The notes below the pieces were generated by a model. The model saw nothing but the letters and a program-made list of their open reading frames with translations. It was not told the origin of the DNA and made no database searches. The translations under genes were made by a program, and so were the position numbers. Source: Halomonas alimentaria (GTDB lineage Bacteria > Pseudomonadota > Gammaproteobacteria > Pseudomonadales > Halomonadaceae). From it: DNA of 64,000 bases. The DNA is taken from positions 474,509 through 538,508 of the forward strand of contig NZ_WUTT01000001.1 of the NCBI RefSeq assembly GCF_009902005.1, written 5' to 3'. Positions 8,728-16,264 of this stretch are shown one piece after another (the stretch's first letter is position 1; every line of letters starts with the position of its first letter).

Positions 8728-9935
8728 ATGGATGCTACCCCGCTCTGCCTGTTCTGGAAAGGTTTCACCGTCACCCACCACGAGTTCCTGGATCCTCAGA
8801 CGCTGCGGCTCGAGCTGGAGCCCGATGACCGAATCCCGCCGGTCTGCAGTGGCTGCGATCATGCCTGCTTCCTGGTGCATGACGTGCATCGTCGGCGCGT
8901 CCGTGAGGCACCGCTGCTGATCTACCGAGTGGAGCTCGACGTCCCGGTACGCCGTCTGCGCTGCCCCGTCTGTGGCCCGACACGGGAGCGCATCGACTGG
9001 TTGCCTTGCCGGGGCGCTCGCCGGTCACCACCACGTTGCGCCAGTGGGTGGAGCGCTTGGTCACGTTGCTGCCGATTCGGCATGTCGCCGACCTGGTCGG
9101 CTTGCACTGGCATACCGTCAAGGCCATCGACAAGCAGCGCCTGCAGCGCGACCTGCCGGCACCGGAGCCGACGCGGTTACGGCGCCTGATGATGGACGAG
9201 TTCGCCCTGCACAAGGGGCATCGCTACGCCACGGTGATCGCCTGCGCCGACACACAGCAAGTAGTGTGGGTTGGCGAAGGCCGCTCCCGAGAGGCGATCC
9301 GCCCGTTCTTCGAGTGGCTGGGCGAGGCGCGGGAGCAAATCGAGGCGGTCGCCATGGACATGAATTCGGCCTTCGATCTCGAGGTGAAGGACCAGTGCCC
9401 CAACGCCGAGGTGGTTTACGACCGCTTCCATGTGGTGGCCAAGTACGGCCGCGAGGTGATGGACCGGGTGCGCGTCGACCAAGCCAACCAGCTACGCGAT
9501 GACAAGGCCGCTCGTAAGGTGATCAAGGGCAGCCGCTGGCTGCTGCTGCGCAATGCCGACAACCTCAAGCCCGAGCAGGCAGTGAAGCTGGAGGAGCTGC
9601 TGGCGGCCAACGCGTCACTGACCACGGCGTACCTGCTCAAAGACCAGCTGAAGACCCTGTGGTTTGCCGACGACGAGGCCACCGCCCGAAACGTCTGGCA
9701 GGAGTGGTACGACATGGCCACCAGCAGCGGCATTGAGGCCCTGGCGCGCTTTGCCAAGCGGTTGGCTCCCTATCTGCAGGGGATCCTGTCCAGTGCCCGG
9801 CACCGGCTAAATACCAGTGTGCTGGAGGGCATGAACAATCGAATCAAGGTCATCAAGCGGATGGCCTATGGGTACCGCGACACGGCGTATTTCTTCCTGA
9901 AGATCCGTGCCGCGTTTCCCGGCAAAGTGCGATGA
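8728..9935 (+). pseudogene. ISL3-family transposase, frameshifted
   Basis: Two overlapping frames together make a ~400-residue ISL3 DDE transposase. The first (ATG at 8728) holds the N-terminal zinc-binding part, with CSGCDHAC and RCPVCGPTRERIDWLP. The second, readable from about 9006 to the TGA at 9933-9935, holds the helix-turn-helix and catalytic core: MMDEFALHKGHRYATV (first Asp), AVAMDMNSAF (second Asp), YDRFHVV, and LEGMNNRIKVIKRMAYGYR (Glu). The switch is near 9000-9015, in TTGCCTTGCCGGGGC. A -1 shift there joins the frames. No classic A/T slippery heptamer is present, so decay or a sequencing error is more likely than programmed frameshifting. All catalytic residues are intact. Confidence 0.85.
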
Positions 9936-9938
9936 ACC
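9915..9938. repeat. right terminal inverted repeat of the IS
   Basis: Read on the complement it begins GGTTCATCGCA, matching the left end. It contains the transposase stop codon. Confidence 0.9.
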
Positions 9939-9946
9939 TTTTTTCA
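9939..9946. repeat. right copy of the 8-bp target-site duplication
   Basis: TTTTTTCA, identical to 8597-8604, directly follows the right inverted repeat. Confidence 0.93.
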
Positions 9947-10070
9947 CTCGCCTGGGCTTTTCGTCCGATGCCAGCACTCCCTGACCGCATAGGTGCAATA
10001 TCCCGTCGTCGTCGACCTGCTTGATGACCCAGGCCTTGATCGGTGTCTTCTTGAAGAGAGTGCGCATCAT
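9939..10070 (-). pseudogene. 5' part of the unknown gene split by the IS
   Basis: This encodes the N-terminal ~44 residues of the disrupted protein. It begins MMRTLFKKTPIKAWVIKQ (ATG complement at 10068-10070), continues GILHLCGQGVLASDEKPRR and runs into the IS at VKK. It aligns with the N-terminus of the intact neighbour (MLGKLFGRQPIWVWSIKQ, then LLHLVGRGTLESDMKPKK). Past the border the frame continues into IS sequence and soon ends without meaning. The 3' remainder is at 8144-8604. No convincing ribosome site is visible before the ATG, so the start rests on alignment to the paralogue. Confidence 0.8.
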
Positions 10071-10283
10071 GTGGGGCGGGTGATGTCCATGTCGATGAAA
10101 GCGTGAGCATGCAGCGTGTCGAGGCGAGGTCGAGGGGCACGGTGACATGCCGGTCGACGGGGCGAAACGCAACATGCCGAAGTGTGGTGCTGCGGCTCGA
10201 TGATCAAGGTTACCCCATGGGGCAATGTGCTTCACTGACGGACAACGCGGACAACTTCTTCCCGCCTGGCCGTATCCAAATCT

Positions 10284-10865
10284 TTACTTCTCCGGCGGCT
10301 CGCCCAGTGGCCCCCAGGAGCCATCTTCCCGCCAGCCCTTCCGGGAGCGCTTGCGCCGTTCCCGCACCTCCTTGATCGCCGCCTGGGTGTCCTGCAGCGG
10401 GTCTTCCAGGGCATTGACGGGCCGGAACACGACCTCCCCCGGCGGTGCGCCGTCGCGGTTGATCTGCTGGCCGATGCGCGAGACATCTTCTGTACTGATC
10501 AGCGCCGGGGAGTCCGAAGTCGGGTTTCTCTCCGCCACCAGGCGCCCCTCGTAATACCAGCTGCGTTGGGGCACCCAGGCCAGCCGCCAGCGTTTGCCTT
10601 GCCATAACGCGGCATTCTGCGTGTCATCCAGCCAGAACTCCTCTTCGGGAACGATAGCCTCAAGCAGGCGGCTATTGATTACCATGCCGGTATCCCCAAT
10701 GCGGATACCGCCGCGGTACTGGCCAGCCAGCAGCTGAGCCCGAAGCTTCTTCGGTTTCATGTCAGATTCGAGGGTGCCCCTGCCAACCAGGTGCAGTAGT
10801 TCTTCATCGGCCTGCTTGATGGACCAGACCCAGATAGGTTGCCTGCCGAATAACTTCCCAAGCAT
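10284..10865 (-). CDS. conserved protein of unknown family (intact paralogue of the IS-disrupted gene)
   Basis: This is a 193-residue soluble protein with no signal peptide or membrane segment. The N-terminal ~50 residues (PIWVWSIKQADEELLHLVGRG, in pieces PIWVWSIKQ and LLHLVGRG) are followed by a glycine-rich GQYRGGIRIGDTGMV. The central part contains WQGKRWRLAWVPQRSWYYEGR, and the C-terminus holds ALISTEDVSRI, INRDGAPPGEVVFRPVNALEDP and a basic ERRKRSRKGW. The start at 10865 matches the paralogue alignment and has AAAAGGA 11 bases upstream; in-frame ATGs at 10886 and 10898 are alternatives. It shares long near-identical stretches with the broken copy at 8144-8604. I do not recognise the family. 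Its neighbours are pilus and pseudopilin genes, but no functional link is shown. Confidence 0.75.
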   Translation of the reverse strand: MLGKLFGRQPIWVWSIKQADEELLHLVGRGTLESDMKPKKLRAQLLAGQYRGGIRIGDTGMVINSRLLEAIVPEEEFWLDDTQNAALWQGKRWRLAWVPQRSWYYEGRLVAERNPTSDSPALISTEDVSRIGQQINRDGAPPGEVVFRPVNALEDPLQDTQAAIKEVRERRKRSRKGWREDGSWGPLGEPPEK

Positions 10866-10920
10866 GGGGGAAATCGTCCTTTTCATGTAGGCGCGCATCC
10901 AACGCTCGTATCAGCATAGT

Positions 10921-11448
10921 CTAGCAGGTTGGGCGTTCAGGCTCGACACGCACGCGCCCCATGATGTTGACAATGACCCTGGCTCCCTCCTCGAACTTTC
11001 CACAGATCCTGAAAGTGCCGAAATGCCCGCCGGCCCTCCCCAGGGCTCCGTAGCGTACTGGCAGGTTGTCATTTCGATAGGACAGGCTATCGACTCTGCT
11101 GTCGCCAAAGGTGCGCAGCAGTTCGGCATCACCTGTACTGCCATTGCCGACAAAGATGGCCAGCGTGTTGCCCCATCCGCCTGCTACATCACACTCTGAT
11201 AGTGTTGAAGTTGGGCACAGGGTGACCTGGGTGCGGCGAGTTATCGCAACGCTGCGGGCCTTGGCCAAGGCTGTTTTTAGCCTCAACACCTCGGCAGCCA
11301 CCTCGTTGCGGGCACTGAAGCGCTGGTAGTTGGGTAAACCGACCGTGGTCACTATCGCCAACACGGCAATGGCCACAATCAGCTCGATCAGCGTCAGGCC
11401 GGCGTGAGTGCGGCGGGGGCCGCGGCGGGGTGGGGTTGCGAGGCGCAT
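10921..11448 (-). CDS. orphan GspH/FimT-family pseudopilin
   Basis: This is a 175-residue prepilin-like protein. A basic leader (PRRGPRRTHAG) precedes LTLIELIVAIAVLAIVTTVGLP, with the cleavage glycine and Glu5 present, then NYQRFSARNEVAAEVLRLKTALAKARSVAI, quoted as NYQRFSARNEVA and KTALAKARSVAI, which is FimT/GspH-like. Two cysteine pairs are possible (LCPTS..ECD and RICGK..PTC). The ATG complement at 11446-11448 has an excellent GGGAGGG site 4 bases upstream, which rules out the longer frame to 11643. It stands apart from the main pilus operon, separated by the unknown paralogues and the IS. A role as an additional minor pilin is inferred. Confidence 0.85.
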   Translation of the reverse strand: MRLATPPRRGPRRTHAGLTLIELIVAIAVLAIVTTVGLPNYQRFSARNEVAAEVLRLKTALAKARSVAITRRTQVTLCPTSTLSECDVAGGWGNTLAIFVGNGSTGDAELLRTFGDSRVDSLSYRNDNLPVRYGALGRAGGHFGTFRICGKFEEGARVIVNIMGRVRVEPERPTC

Positions 11449-11571
11449 GGGGCCCTCCCGGAGATGTCTCCTTGCTTTGGTGCGAAGTTGGTGAAGTGGT
11501 TCTTTCACCGTAGCCAAGCCGCCGGGGCCGTTTGTCCGTTTTTTCCTACACCTGATGTAGGTGCTCTCCGC

Positions 11572-11585
11572 CACGCATATGCGTG
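11572..11585. promoter_or_regulatory. 14-bp perfect palindrome in the divergent intergenic region
   Basis: CACGCATATGCGTG is a perfect palindrome between the leftward pseudopilin gene and the rightward GST gene. Just left of it is a hairpin (CCTACA/TGTAGG). It could be an operator for either gene, but no known regulator motif was matched. Confidence 0.35.
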
Positions 11586-11714
11586 AACAACGTAGGTTGC
11601 CGACTCCTCCAACACTGTCGCTGGCTCGAATCCGAAACCTCAACCCGCTATCGTTTGTCGGAGCCTCACACGCCGCCGCCGATAGCCGGGGCGGCTTCGC
11701 AACCAGGAGTCAGC

Positions 11715-12590
11715 ATGAGCGACCAGAACCAGTATGTGCCGCCGAAGGTGTGGAAATGGGAGCAGCCGAGCGGCGGCGCCTTCGCCAGTATCAACCGCCC
11801 GGTGGCCGGGGCCACCCACGAGAAGCCCCTGCCGGTGGGTGAGCACCCCTTCCAGCTCTACTCGATGGGTACGCCCAACGGGGTCAAGGTCACGGCGATG
11901 TTCGAGGAGCTGCTGGCGCTGGGCCACAGGGATGCCGAGTACGATGCCTGGCTGATCCGCATCGGCGAGGGCGACCAGTTCGGCAGTGGCTTCGTCGAAG
12001 CGAACCCCAACTCCAAGATCCCGGCACTGATGGACCACTCCACCCAGCCGCCGACCCGGGTGTTCGAGTCCGGCGCCATCCTGCTCTACCTGGCGGAGAA
12101 GTTCGGCGAGTTCTTGCCGGCCGATCACGCCACCCGCACCGAGACCCTCAACTGGCTGTTCTGGCAGATGGGCAGTGTGCCCTTCGTGGGTGGCGGCTTC
12201 GGCCACTTCTACGCCTATGCGCCGGAGAAGCTCGAGTACCCCATCGACCGCTACGCCATGGAGACAAAGCGCCAGCTCGATGTGCTGGATCGCCATCTGG
12301 CCGACAACCGCTACCTGGCCGGCGACGACTACACCATCGCCGATATCGCCAACTGGCCCTGGTACGGCCAGCTGGTACTGGGGCGGCTCTACGACGCCGG
12401 CGAGTTCCTGCAGGTGCATGAGTACAGCCACGTGCAGCGCTGGGCCAGGGAGATCGATGCCCGCCCGGCGGTGCAGCGCGGCCGCATGGTCAACCGCACT
12501 TTCGGCGAGCCGGAGATACAGCTCCATGAGCGGCACTCTGCCAGCGACTTCAAGACGCAGACCCAGGACAAGATCGGCACCGACCAGTAG
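11715..12590 (+). CDS. yghU: glutathione-dependent disulfide-bond oxidoreductase, YghU-like GST
   Basis: This is a 291-residue protein close to the length of E. coli YghU. The N-terminal extension KVWKWEQPSGGAFASINRPVAG is typical of the Nu-class/YghU group (key pieces KVWKW and FASINRP). The thioredoxin-fold GST domain then follows: FQLYSMGTPNGVKVTAMFEE, NPNSKIPAL and the glutathione-binding FESGAILLYLAEKFG. The helical C-terminal domain contains GDDYTIADIANWPW. It lies in the cytoplasm and binds glutathione; related proteins reduce disulphides. The start at 11715 has CAGGAG upstream and matches family N-termini, so the longer frame from 11583 was rejected. It converges with argP, with 12 bp between stop codons. 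Confidence 0.9.
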   Translation: MSDQNQYVPPKVWKWEQPSGGAFASINRPVAGATHEKPLPVGEHPFQLYSMGTPNGVKVTAMFEELLALGHRDAEYDAWLIRIGEGDQFGSGFVEANPNSKIPALMDHSTQPPTRVFESGAILLYLAEKFGEFLPADHATRTETLNWLFWQMGSVPFVGGGFGHFYAYAPEKLEYPIDRYAMETKRQLDVLDRHLADNRYLAGDDYTIADIANWPWYGQLVLGRLYDAGEFLQVHEYSHVQRWAREIDARPAVQRGRMVNRTFGEPEIQLHERHSASDFKTQTQDKIGTDQ

Positions 12591-12602
12591 TCGCGAGTCT
12601 CT

Positions 12603-13472
12603 TCAGGTAAGGCTGACCGCGCCCAGGGCGTCGGTCAGCTGCTCGATCAGCTTCCCGCTGTGGCGCCAGCTGTGCCAGTAGAGCGGGACCTCCAGTGCCT
12701 GCCCCGGGGCGATGCTGACCAGCTCGCCTTGCTCCAGCTGCCTCTCCACCTGCATCCGCGGGATCATGCCGTAGCCCATGCCGGCCAGGGCCAGCCTGAC
12801 GAAGCCCTCGGAGGCGGGGCAGAGGTGGTAGGGGAAGGGGCCGTGGTAGCCGCAGCTGGCCAGAAAGCGGTGCTGGAGCTGGTCGTGGGGCCCGAAGACG
12901 ATGGCCGGGGCGCGCCGCAAGGCTTCCTCCATGAGGCCCTCCGGAAAGTGGCGTTCGCGATAGGCGGGCGTGGCCAGGGGCAGGTAGCTCATGCGACCCA
13001 GCGGCAGGGCGCGGGCGCCGGCAACGGGCTGAGGGCTGGCACATAGGCAGGCGGCCACGTCACCGTCGCGCAGTCGGCGCAGGCCGACGTCCTGGTCCTC
13101 CACTACCAGGTCGAGTACCACGCCTTCCTCCCGACACAGTGGGCCGATGGCCTGGGCCCACCAGGTGGCCAGGCTGTCGGCGTTCACCGCGATGCGCAGT
13201 CGCGGGGCCTCGCTCGTCAGTGTTGGCAGCGCCTGGCGCAGGTCGCGCTCCAGCAGCTGCACGCGCCGGGCGTGGTTGAGCAGTCGCCGGCCCACCGGCG
13301 TGGGCGCCAGGGCCGGGGTGCGCACCAGCACCGGCTGGCCCAGGCGCACCTCCAGCGAGCGGATGCGCTGGGAGACCGCCGACTGCGACAGCCCCAGCGC
13401 CTCGCCGGCGCGCTCGAAGCCGCCGCACTCCACCACCGCGGTCAGTGCCTCCAGCAGCTTGTAGTCCAGCAT
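12603..13472 (-). CDS. argP: LysR-family transcriptional regulator ArgP (IciA)
   Basis: This is a 289-residue LysR regulator. The N-terminal winged helix reads LLEALTAVVECGGFERAGEALGLSQSAVSQRIRSLE, of which GLSQSAVSQRIRSLE is the recognition helix region and closely matches ArgP/IciA. The remainder is the periplasmic-binding-protein-like effector domain. In E. coli ArgP senses lysine and arginine and activates the exporter gene argO. Here it is divergently placed from an argO homologue, which supports the assignment. The 138-bp spacer between them should contain both promoters and the ArgP sites. Confidence 0.88.
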   Translation of the reverse strand: MLDYKLLEALTAVVECGGFERAGEALGLSQSAVSQRIRSLEVRLGQPVLVRTPALAPTPVGRRLLNHARRVQLLERDLRQALPTLTSEAPRLRIAVNADSLATWWAQAIGPLCREEGVVLDLVVEDQDVGLRRLRDGDVAACLCASPQPVAGARALPLGRMSYLPLATPAYRERHFPEGLMEEALRRAPAIVFGPHDQLQHRFLASCGYHGPFPYHLCPASEGFVRLALAGMGYGMIPRMQVERQLEQGELVSIAPGQALEVPLYWHSWRHSGKLIEQLTDALGAVSLT

Positions 13473-13610
13473 CGCAGGGTCTCCTTGTTGTGCCTTGATC
13501 TTGTAACATGATCATAAGCAAAACTGATGAGGTATTAACAGGATAATTTTTGCGTATGGTCGGAATCGGCTAGGCTGGCCGCCATCGAACACGCGACGGG
13601 AGCAAGGGAG
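13473..13610. promoter_or_regulatory. argP-argO divergent promoter region
   Basis: This 138-bp spacer separates the divergent argP and argO genes and contains an unusually AT-rich core (about 13500-13555). It is the expected location of ArgP operators and of the argO promoter. A TTGCG-like -35 near 13548 and a TAGGCT-like -10 near 13570 are possible but weak. No exact ArgP site could be assigned by eye. Confidence 0.4.
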
Positions 13611-14243
13611 ATGCTGGAGAGTTACCTGACCGGGCTGGTGGTGTGCGGCGGGATCATCATGGCGATCGGCGCCCAGAACGCCTATGTGCTGGGGGTGGCG
13701 ATCCGTCGTCAGCATCAGTGGTGGTCGGCCGGGCTGTGCATGGTAAGCGACCTGCTGCTGTTCAGCGCGGGCATGCTCGGCGTCTCGGCACTGCTGCTGA
13801 CCGTGCCCCAGGCCATGGAGGCGATGCGTTGGGCCGGGGTGGTGTTTCTTGGCTGGCTGGCCGCCCAGGCACTGTGGCGGGCGGCCACCGGGCGTCAGGG
13901 GCTGGATGGCGAGGCGGTCGCGACACCGGGACGGCGTCGGGTGATCCTGGCCACCCTGGCGGTGACCCTGCTCAATCCCCAGGTCTACCTGGATACCCTG
14001 CTGCTGATTCCGGCAGTGGGGGCACAGCAAAGCAGCAGTGCGGCCTTCCTGGCGGGGGCGGGGTCGGCATCGATCCTGTGGTTCAGCCTGCTGGCCTGGG
14101 GTGGGGCGGCGCTGGCGCCGTGGCTGAAGAAGCCGGCGGCGTGGCGGGCCATCGATGGCGCCATCGGGGTGATGATGGCCGCCATCGCGCTGCAGCTGGC
14201 GAGCGGTGCGGGAATGCCGCCCGCCATGGCGGGGGTCAGTTGA
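13611..14243 (+). CDS. argO: LysE/ArgO-family arginine exporter
   Basis: This is a 210-residue inner-membrane protein with about six hydrophobic segments. The start, LTGLVVCGGIIMAIGAQNAYVLGVAIRRQH, contains the LysE/ArgO hallmark AIGAQNAYVL. TLLNPQVYLDTLLLI marks the second conserved half. ArgO exports arginine and toxic analogues such as canavanine. Length and topology match E. coli ArgO (211 residues). The adjacent divergent argP is its known regulator. Its stop codon overlaps the convergent rlpA-like gene by 8 bp. Confidence 0.9.
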   Translation: MLESYLTGLVVCGGIIMAIGAQNAYVLGVAIRRQHQWWSAGLCMVSDLLLFSAGMLGVSALLLTVPQAMEAMRWAGVVFLGWLAAQALWRAATGRQGLDGEAVATPGRRRVILATLAVTLLNPQVYLDTLLLIPAVGAQQSSSAAFLAGAGSASILWFSLLAWGGAALAPWLKKPAAWRAIDGAIGVMMAAIALQLASGAGMPPAMAGVS

Positions 14244-14607
14244 TCTGGGTGATCATCACCGGGGCCACGCCGCGGTTGAGCAGGCCCAGCTTCTTGGCGG
14301 CACGCTTGGAGAGGTCGATGATGCGTCCCTTCACGAAGGGGCCGCGATCATTGATCACCACCTTCACCGCCTGGCCGGTGTCCGGACGCGTCACCACGAC
14401 CTCGGTGCCGAAGGGCAGGTGGCGGTGGGCGGCGGTGAGCTGATTCTGGTCGAAGGGCGCGCCACTGGCGGTGGTACGGCCCTGGAACTTGTCGGCGTAG
14501 TAGGAGGCGTATCCCTTCTGAGTCTCGGCGCTGGCAGTGGTCACAGTGCCGAGGGTCAGGAGGCCTGCCAGACAGCAGGCCAGAAACAGGGGCGATCGGG
14601 TTCCCAT
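14236..14607 (-). CDS. RlpA-like septal ring / double-psi beta-barrel protein
   Basis: This is a 123-residue exported protein. The signal peptide LFLACCLAGLLTLGTVTTASA ends near ASA-ET. The mature part is a single DPBB domain of the RlpA type: GYASYYADKFQGRTTASGAPFDQNQLTAAH, followed by LPFGTEVVVTR, VVINDRGPFVKGRIIDLSKRAA and LGL. The conserved glutamate/aspartate pattern (FGTEV, INDRGP) is present. RlpA proteins are lytic transglycosylases acting on naked glycan at the septum; this short form lacks the SPOR domain. The ATG complement at 14605-14607 with GAGGTAAC upstream is preferred to the longer frame up to 14703. Confidence 0.85.
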   Translation of the reverse strand: MGTRSPLFLACCLAGLLTLGTVTTASAETQKGYASYYADKFQGRTTASGAPFDQNQLTAAHRHLPFGTEVVVTRPDTGQAVKVVINDRGPFVKGRIIDLSKRAAKKLGLLNRGVAPVMITQIN

Positions 14608-14819
14608 CGGTGTTACCTCATGGTTCTCGCTATGGCGATGTGTGCTTGCACGATGCAATGAGGACGGGGCGCTCCCCCGCTGCGTTGCACAAATAGTAAC
14701 CACTCACCGGCGGCCACGCAAGCGATCTCGAAGATGGGCGACGATGGGTGCTAGATCGCGACAAACTTATGCAAGGACTCACCCGCAGGGGGCCGGGCCG
14801 GTCTTCGGTGGCCCTGGCG

Positions 14820-15737
14820 TCAGGCCTCGACGGCGAGTCGGCCCTGGCCGATATGCCCGATGGCGCCGTAGCGCCAGGGGCGGTTGTGCAGCCCATGGCC
14901 GACAGGCAGGCCGTGGTAGAGCGGCAGGCCCAGCGGTGCCAGGGTCTCGGCGAGGATCGCCTCGAGCCGTTCGTTGCCCCAGGGAGGGCAGCCCTCGAAG
15001 GTGCCCAGGCACACCGCGGCGGCCTGGTCCAGGGCGCCGCCCTGCACCAGCTGCCAGAGCGCACGCTCCAGGCGATACCAGGGCTCGCCGACATCCTCGA
15101 GGATCACCAGGGCCCCCTGCGGGGCTCTGAAGGCGACGGGAGTGCCCACCAGGCTGGCCAGGGTGGTGAGGTTGCCGCCGACCAGGGGGCCTGTGAGCGT
15201 GTCCGGCGCCTCGCCCCAGGCGGCAATGGGATAGGTGGTGGGATAGATGGTGGGATAGTCGAGGGTGGCGGGGCCGTCGATCAGTGCCAGGGTCTCGCGG
15301 AGCTGGCGCCGAAGTACGCCGTACTCCTCGCTCTCGTCATGGGCGTCGAGCAGCCCGCCGGCAGCCTTGACCACCGGGCCGTGGATGGCCGGCAGGTCGT
15401 GACGGTGCCAGTGGTCGAGGAGCACGGTGACGTCGGAGTAGCCGACCAGCGGCTTGGGATTGGCGGCAAGCCGCGCCCAGTCGATGCCGTCGAGCAGCTG
15501 GGCGGCACCGTAGCCGCCGCGGATCGCCCACACCGCTTGGGTCTCGGGGTCGTCGTAGGCGGCATGCAGCTGGGCCAGACGCCACTCGCGGGAGCCGGCC
15601 AGGTAGCGGCAGGGCTGCTGCAGCGGTTCGGGGCAGTGGACCTTGACGCCCAGCGATTCCAGCCCCCGGATGCCGCGCGCCACGGCGGCATCGTCGGTGA
15701 TGGATGAGGGGGCGATCAGGCTGATGGCGAGCGACAT
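14820..15737 (-). CDS. ldcA: muramoyltetrapeptide (LD-) carboxypeptidase, S66 family
   Basis: This is a 305-residue cytoplasmic enzyme, the same length as E. coli LdcA. Family S66 features visible are the N-terminal ISLIAPSS, WAIRGGYGAAQLLDGIDW, the nucleophile serine in LVGYSDVTVLL, the acidic residue region ALVILEDVGEPWYRLERAL, and the catalytic histidine in LPVGHGLHNR. LdcA removes the terminal D-Ala from tetrapeptides during murein recycling. The related MccF enzymes, which cleave microcin C, are an alternative, but length and context without a microcin locus favour LdcA. It is read leftward and separated by about 210 bp from the rlpA-like gene. Confidence 0.88.
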   Translation of the reverse strand: MSLAISLIAPSSITDDAAVARGIRGLESLGVKVHCPEPLQQPCRYLAGSREWRLAQLHAAYDDPETQAVWAIRGGYGAAQLLDGIDWARLAANPKPLVGYSDVTVLLDHWHRHDLPAIHGPVVKAAGGLLDAHDESEEYGVLRRQLRETLALIDGPATLDYPTIYPTTYPIAAWGEAPDTLTGPLVGGNLTTLASLVGTPVAFRAPQGALVILEDVGEPWYRLERALWQLVQGGALDQAAAVCLGTFEGCPPWGNERLEAILAETLAPLGLPLYHGLPVGHGLHNRPWRYGAIGHIGQGRLAVEA

Positions 15738-15839
15738 GGAGGCTGTCCGGCGGCGATGGAGGCCCCGAGGATGCCATGCCTGCAGCCGCCACGCATCCCG
15801 GCACCCGGGGTCTCGGCTCCCACCTGTCGGTCGGGGTGA

Positions 15840-16097
15840 TCAGCCCAGGCCGCGGGCCAGCAACTCGTCGGCAACGGCGCGGGAGGCCTGGGCGAACTCG
15901 ATGCGTGCCGCCCCCAGGGCGCTCAGGTCGCGGGAGTCGGGGTCGTGCTCCAGGCGGTCGAGGCGGGCCTTGGCCAGGGCCAGGCGGCGGGCGAGTTCCG
16001 CATCGAAGCCGAGGCAGGCGGCGGGCACATGCGGGCTGGGCAGCGGCTGGTCGATGAGTTCGGATGGCGTTAGCGGGTGGCTGGGCATGGTGTCCAT
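15840..16097 (-). CDS. small protein of unknown function (85 aa)
   Basis: This is a short, probably cytoplasmic, mostly helical protein starting MDTMPSHPLTPSELIDQPLP. A predicted amphipathic helical region follows (DAELARRLALAKARLDRLEHDP, in pieces ARRLALAKARLDRLE), then ALGAARIEFAQASRAVADELLA. The ATG complement at 16095-16097 has AAGGATG about 4 bases upstream; the longer frame to 16190 does not. There are no cysteines suggesting a metal site apart from a single one in ACLGFD. No family is recognised. It is transcribed in the same direction as ldcA, about 100 bp upstream of it. Confidence 0.6.
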   Translation of the reverse strand: MDTMPSHPLTPSELIDQPLPSPHVPAACLGFDAELARRLALAKARLDRLEHDPDSRDLSALGAARIEFAQASRAVADELLARGLG

Positions 16098-16215
16098 GAC
16101 AGCATCCTTGGCGAACGTGGAGCCCGGTAGCGCCGGGAAAAGGCGAATGCCTTTGTTATATGCATAGGCCGCACCGGCGTGCGCTGTCAACGGGGAGTTG
16201 AGGCCTGGAACGAAA

Positions 16216-16246
16216 ACACCCCGAGCTGAACGGCAGCCCGGGGTGT
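16216..16246 (-). terminator. rho-independent terminator after the 105-aa gene
   Basis: A 12-bp stem with one mismatch (ACACCCCGRGCT type) is followed on the minus strand by TTTTCGTT, 19 bp after the stop codon of the gene ending at 16265. Confidence 0.75.
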
Positions 16247-16264
16247 GGCAGGAGGGAGGCGATC

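Larger units (their letters stand above)
8605..9938 (+). mobile_element. ISL3-family insertion sequence (1334 bp)
   Basis: Both boundaries are visible. Imperfect terminal inverted repeats begin GGTTCATCGCA at each end (19 of 24 positions match), flanked by an exact 8-bp direct repeat TTTTTTCA. The element carries one ISL3-type transposase gene, now in two frames, whose stop codon lies inside the right inverted repeat. Length, repeat start (GG) and duplication size all fit ISL3. The insertion splits a gene of unknown function in the opposite orientation. The untouched duplication and the clean restored frame indicate a fairly recent event. Confidence 0.93.
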
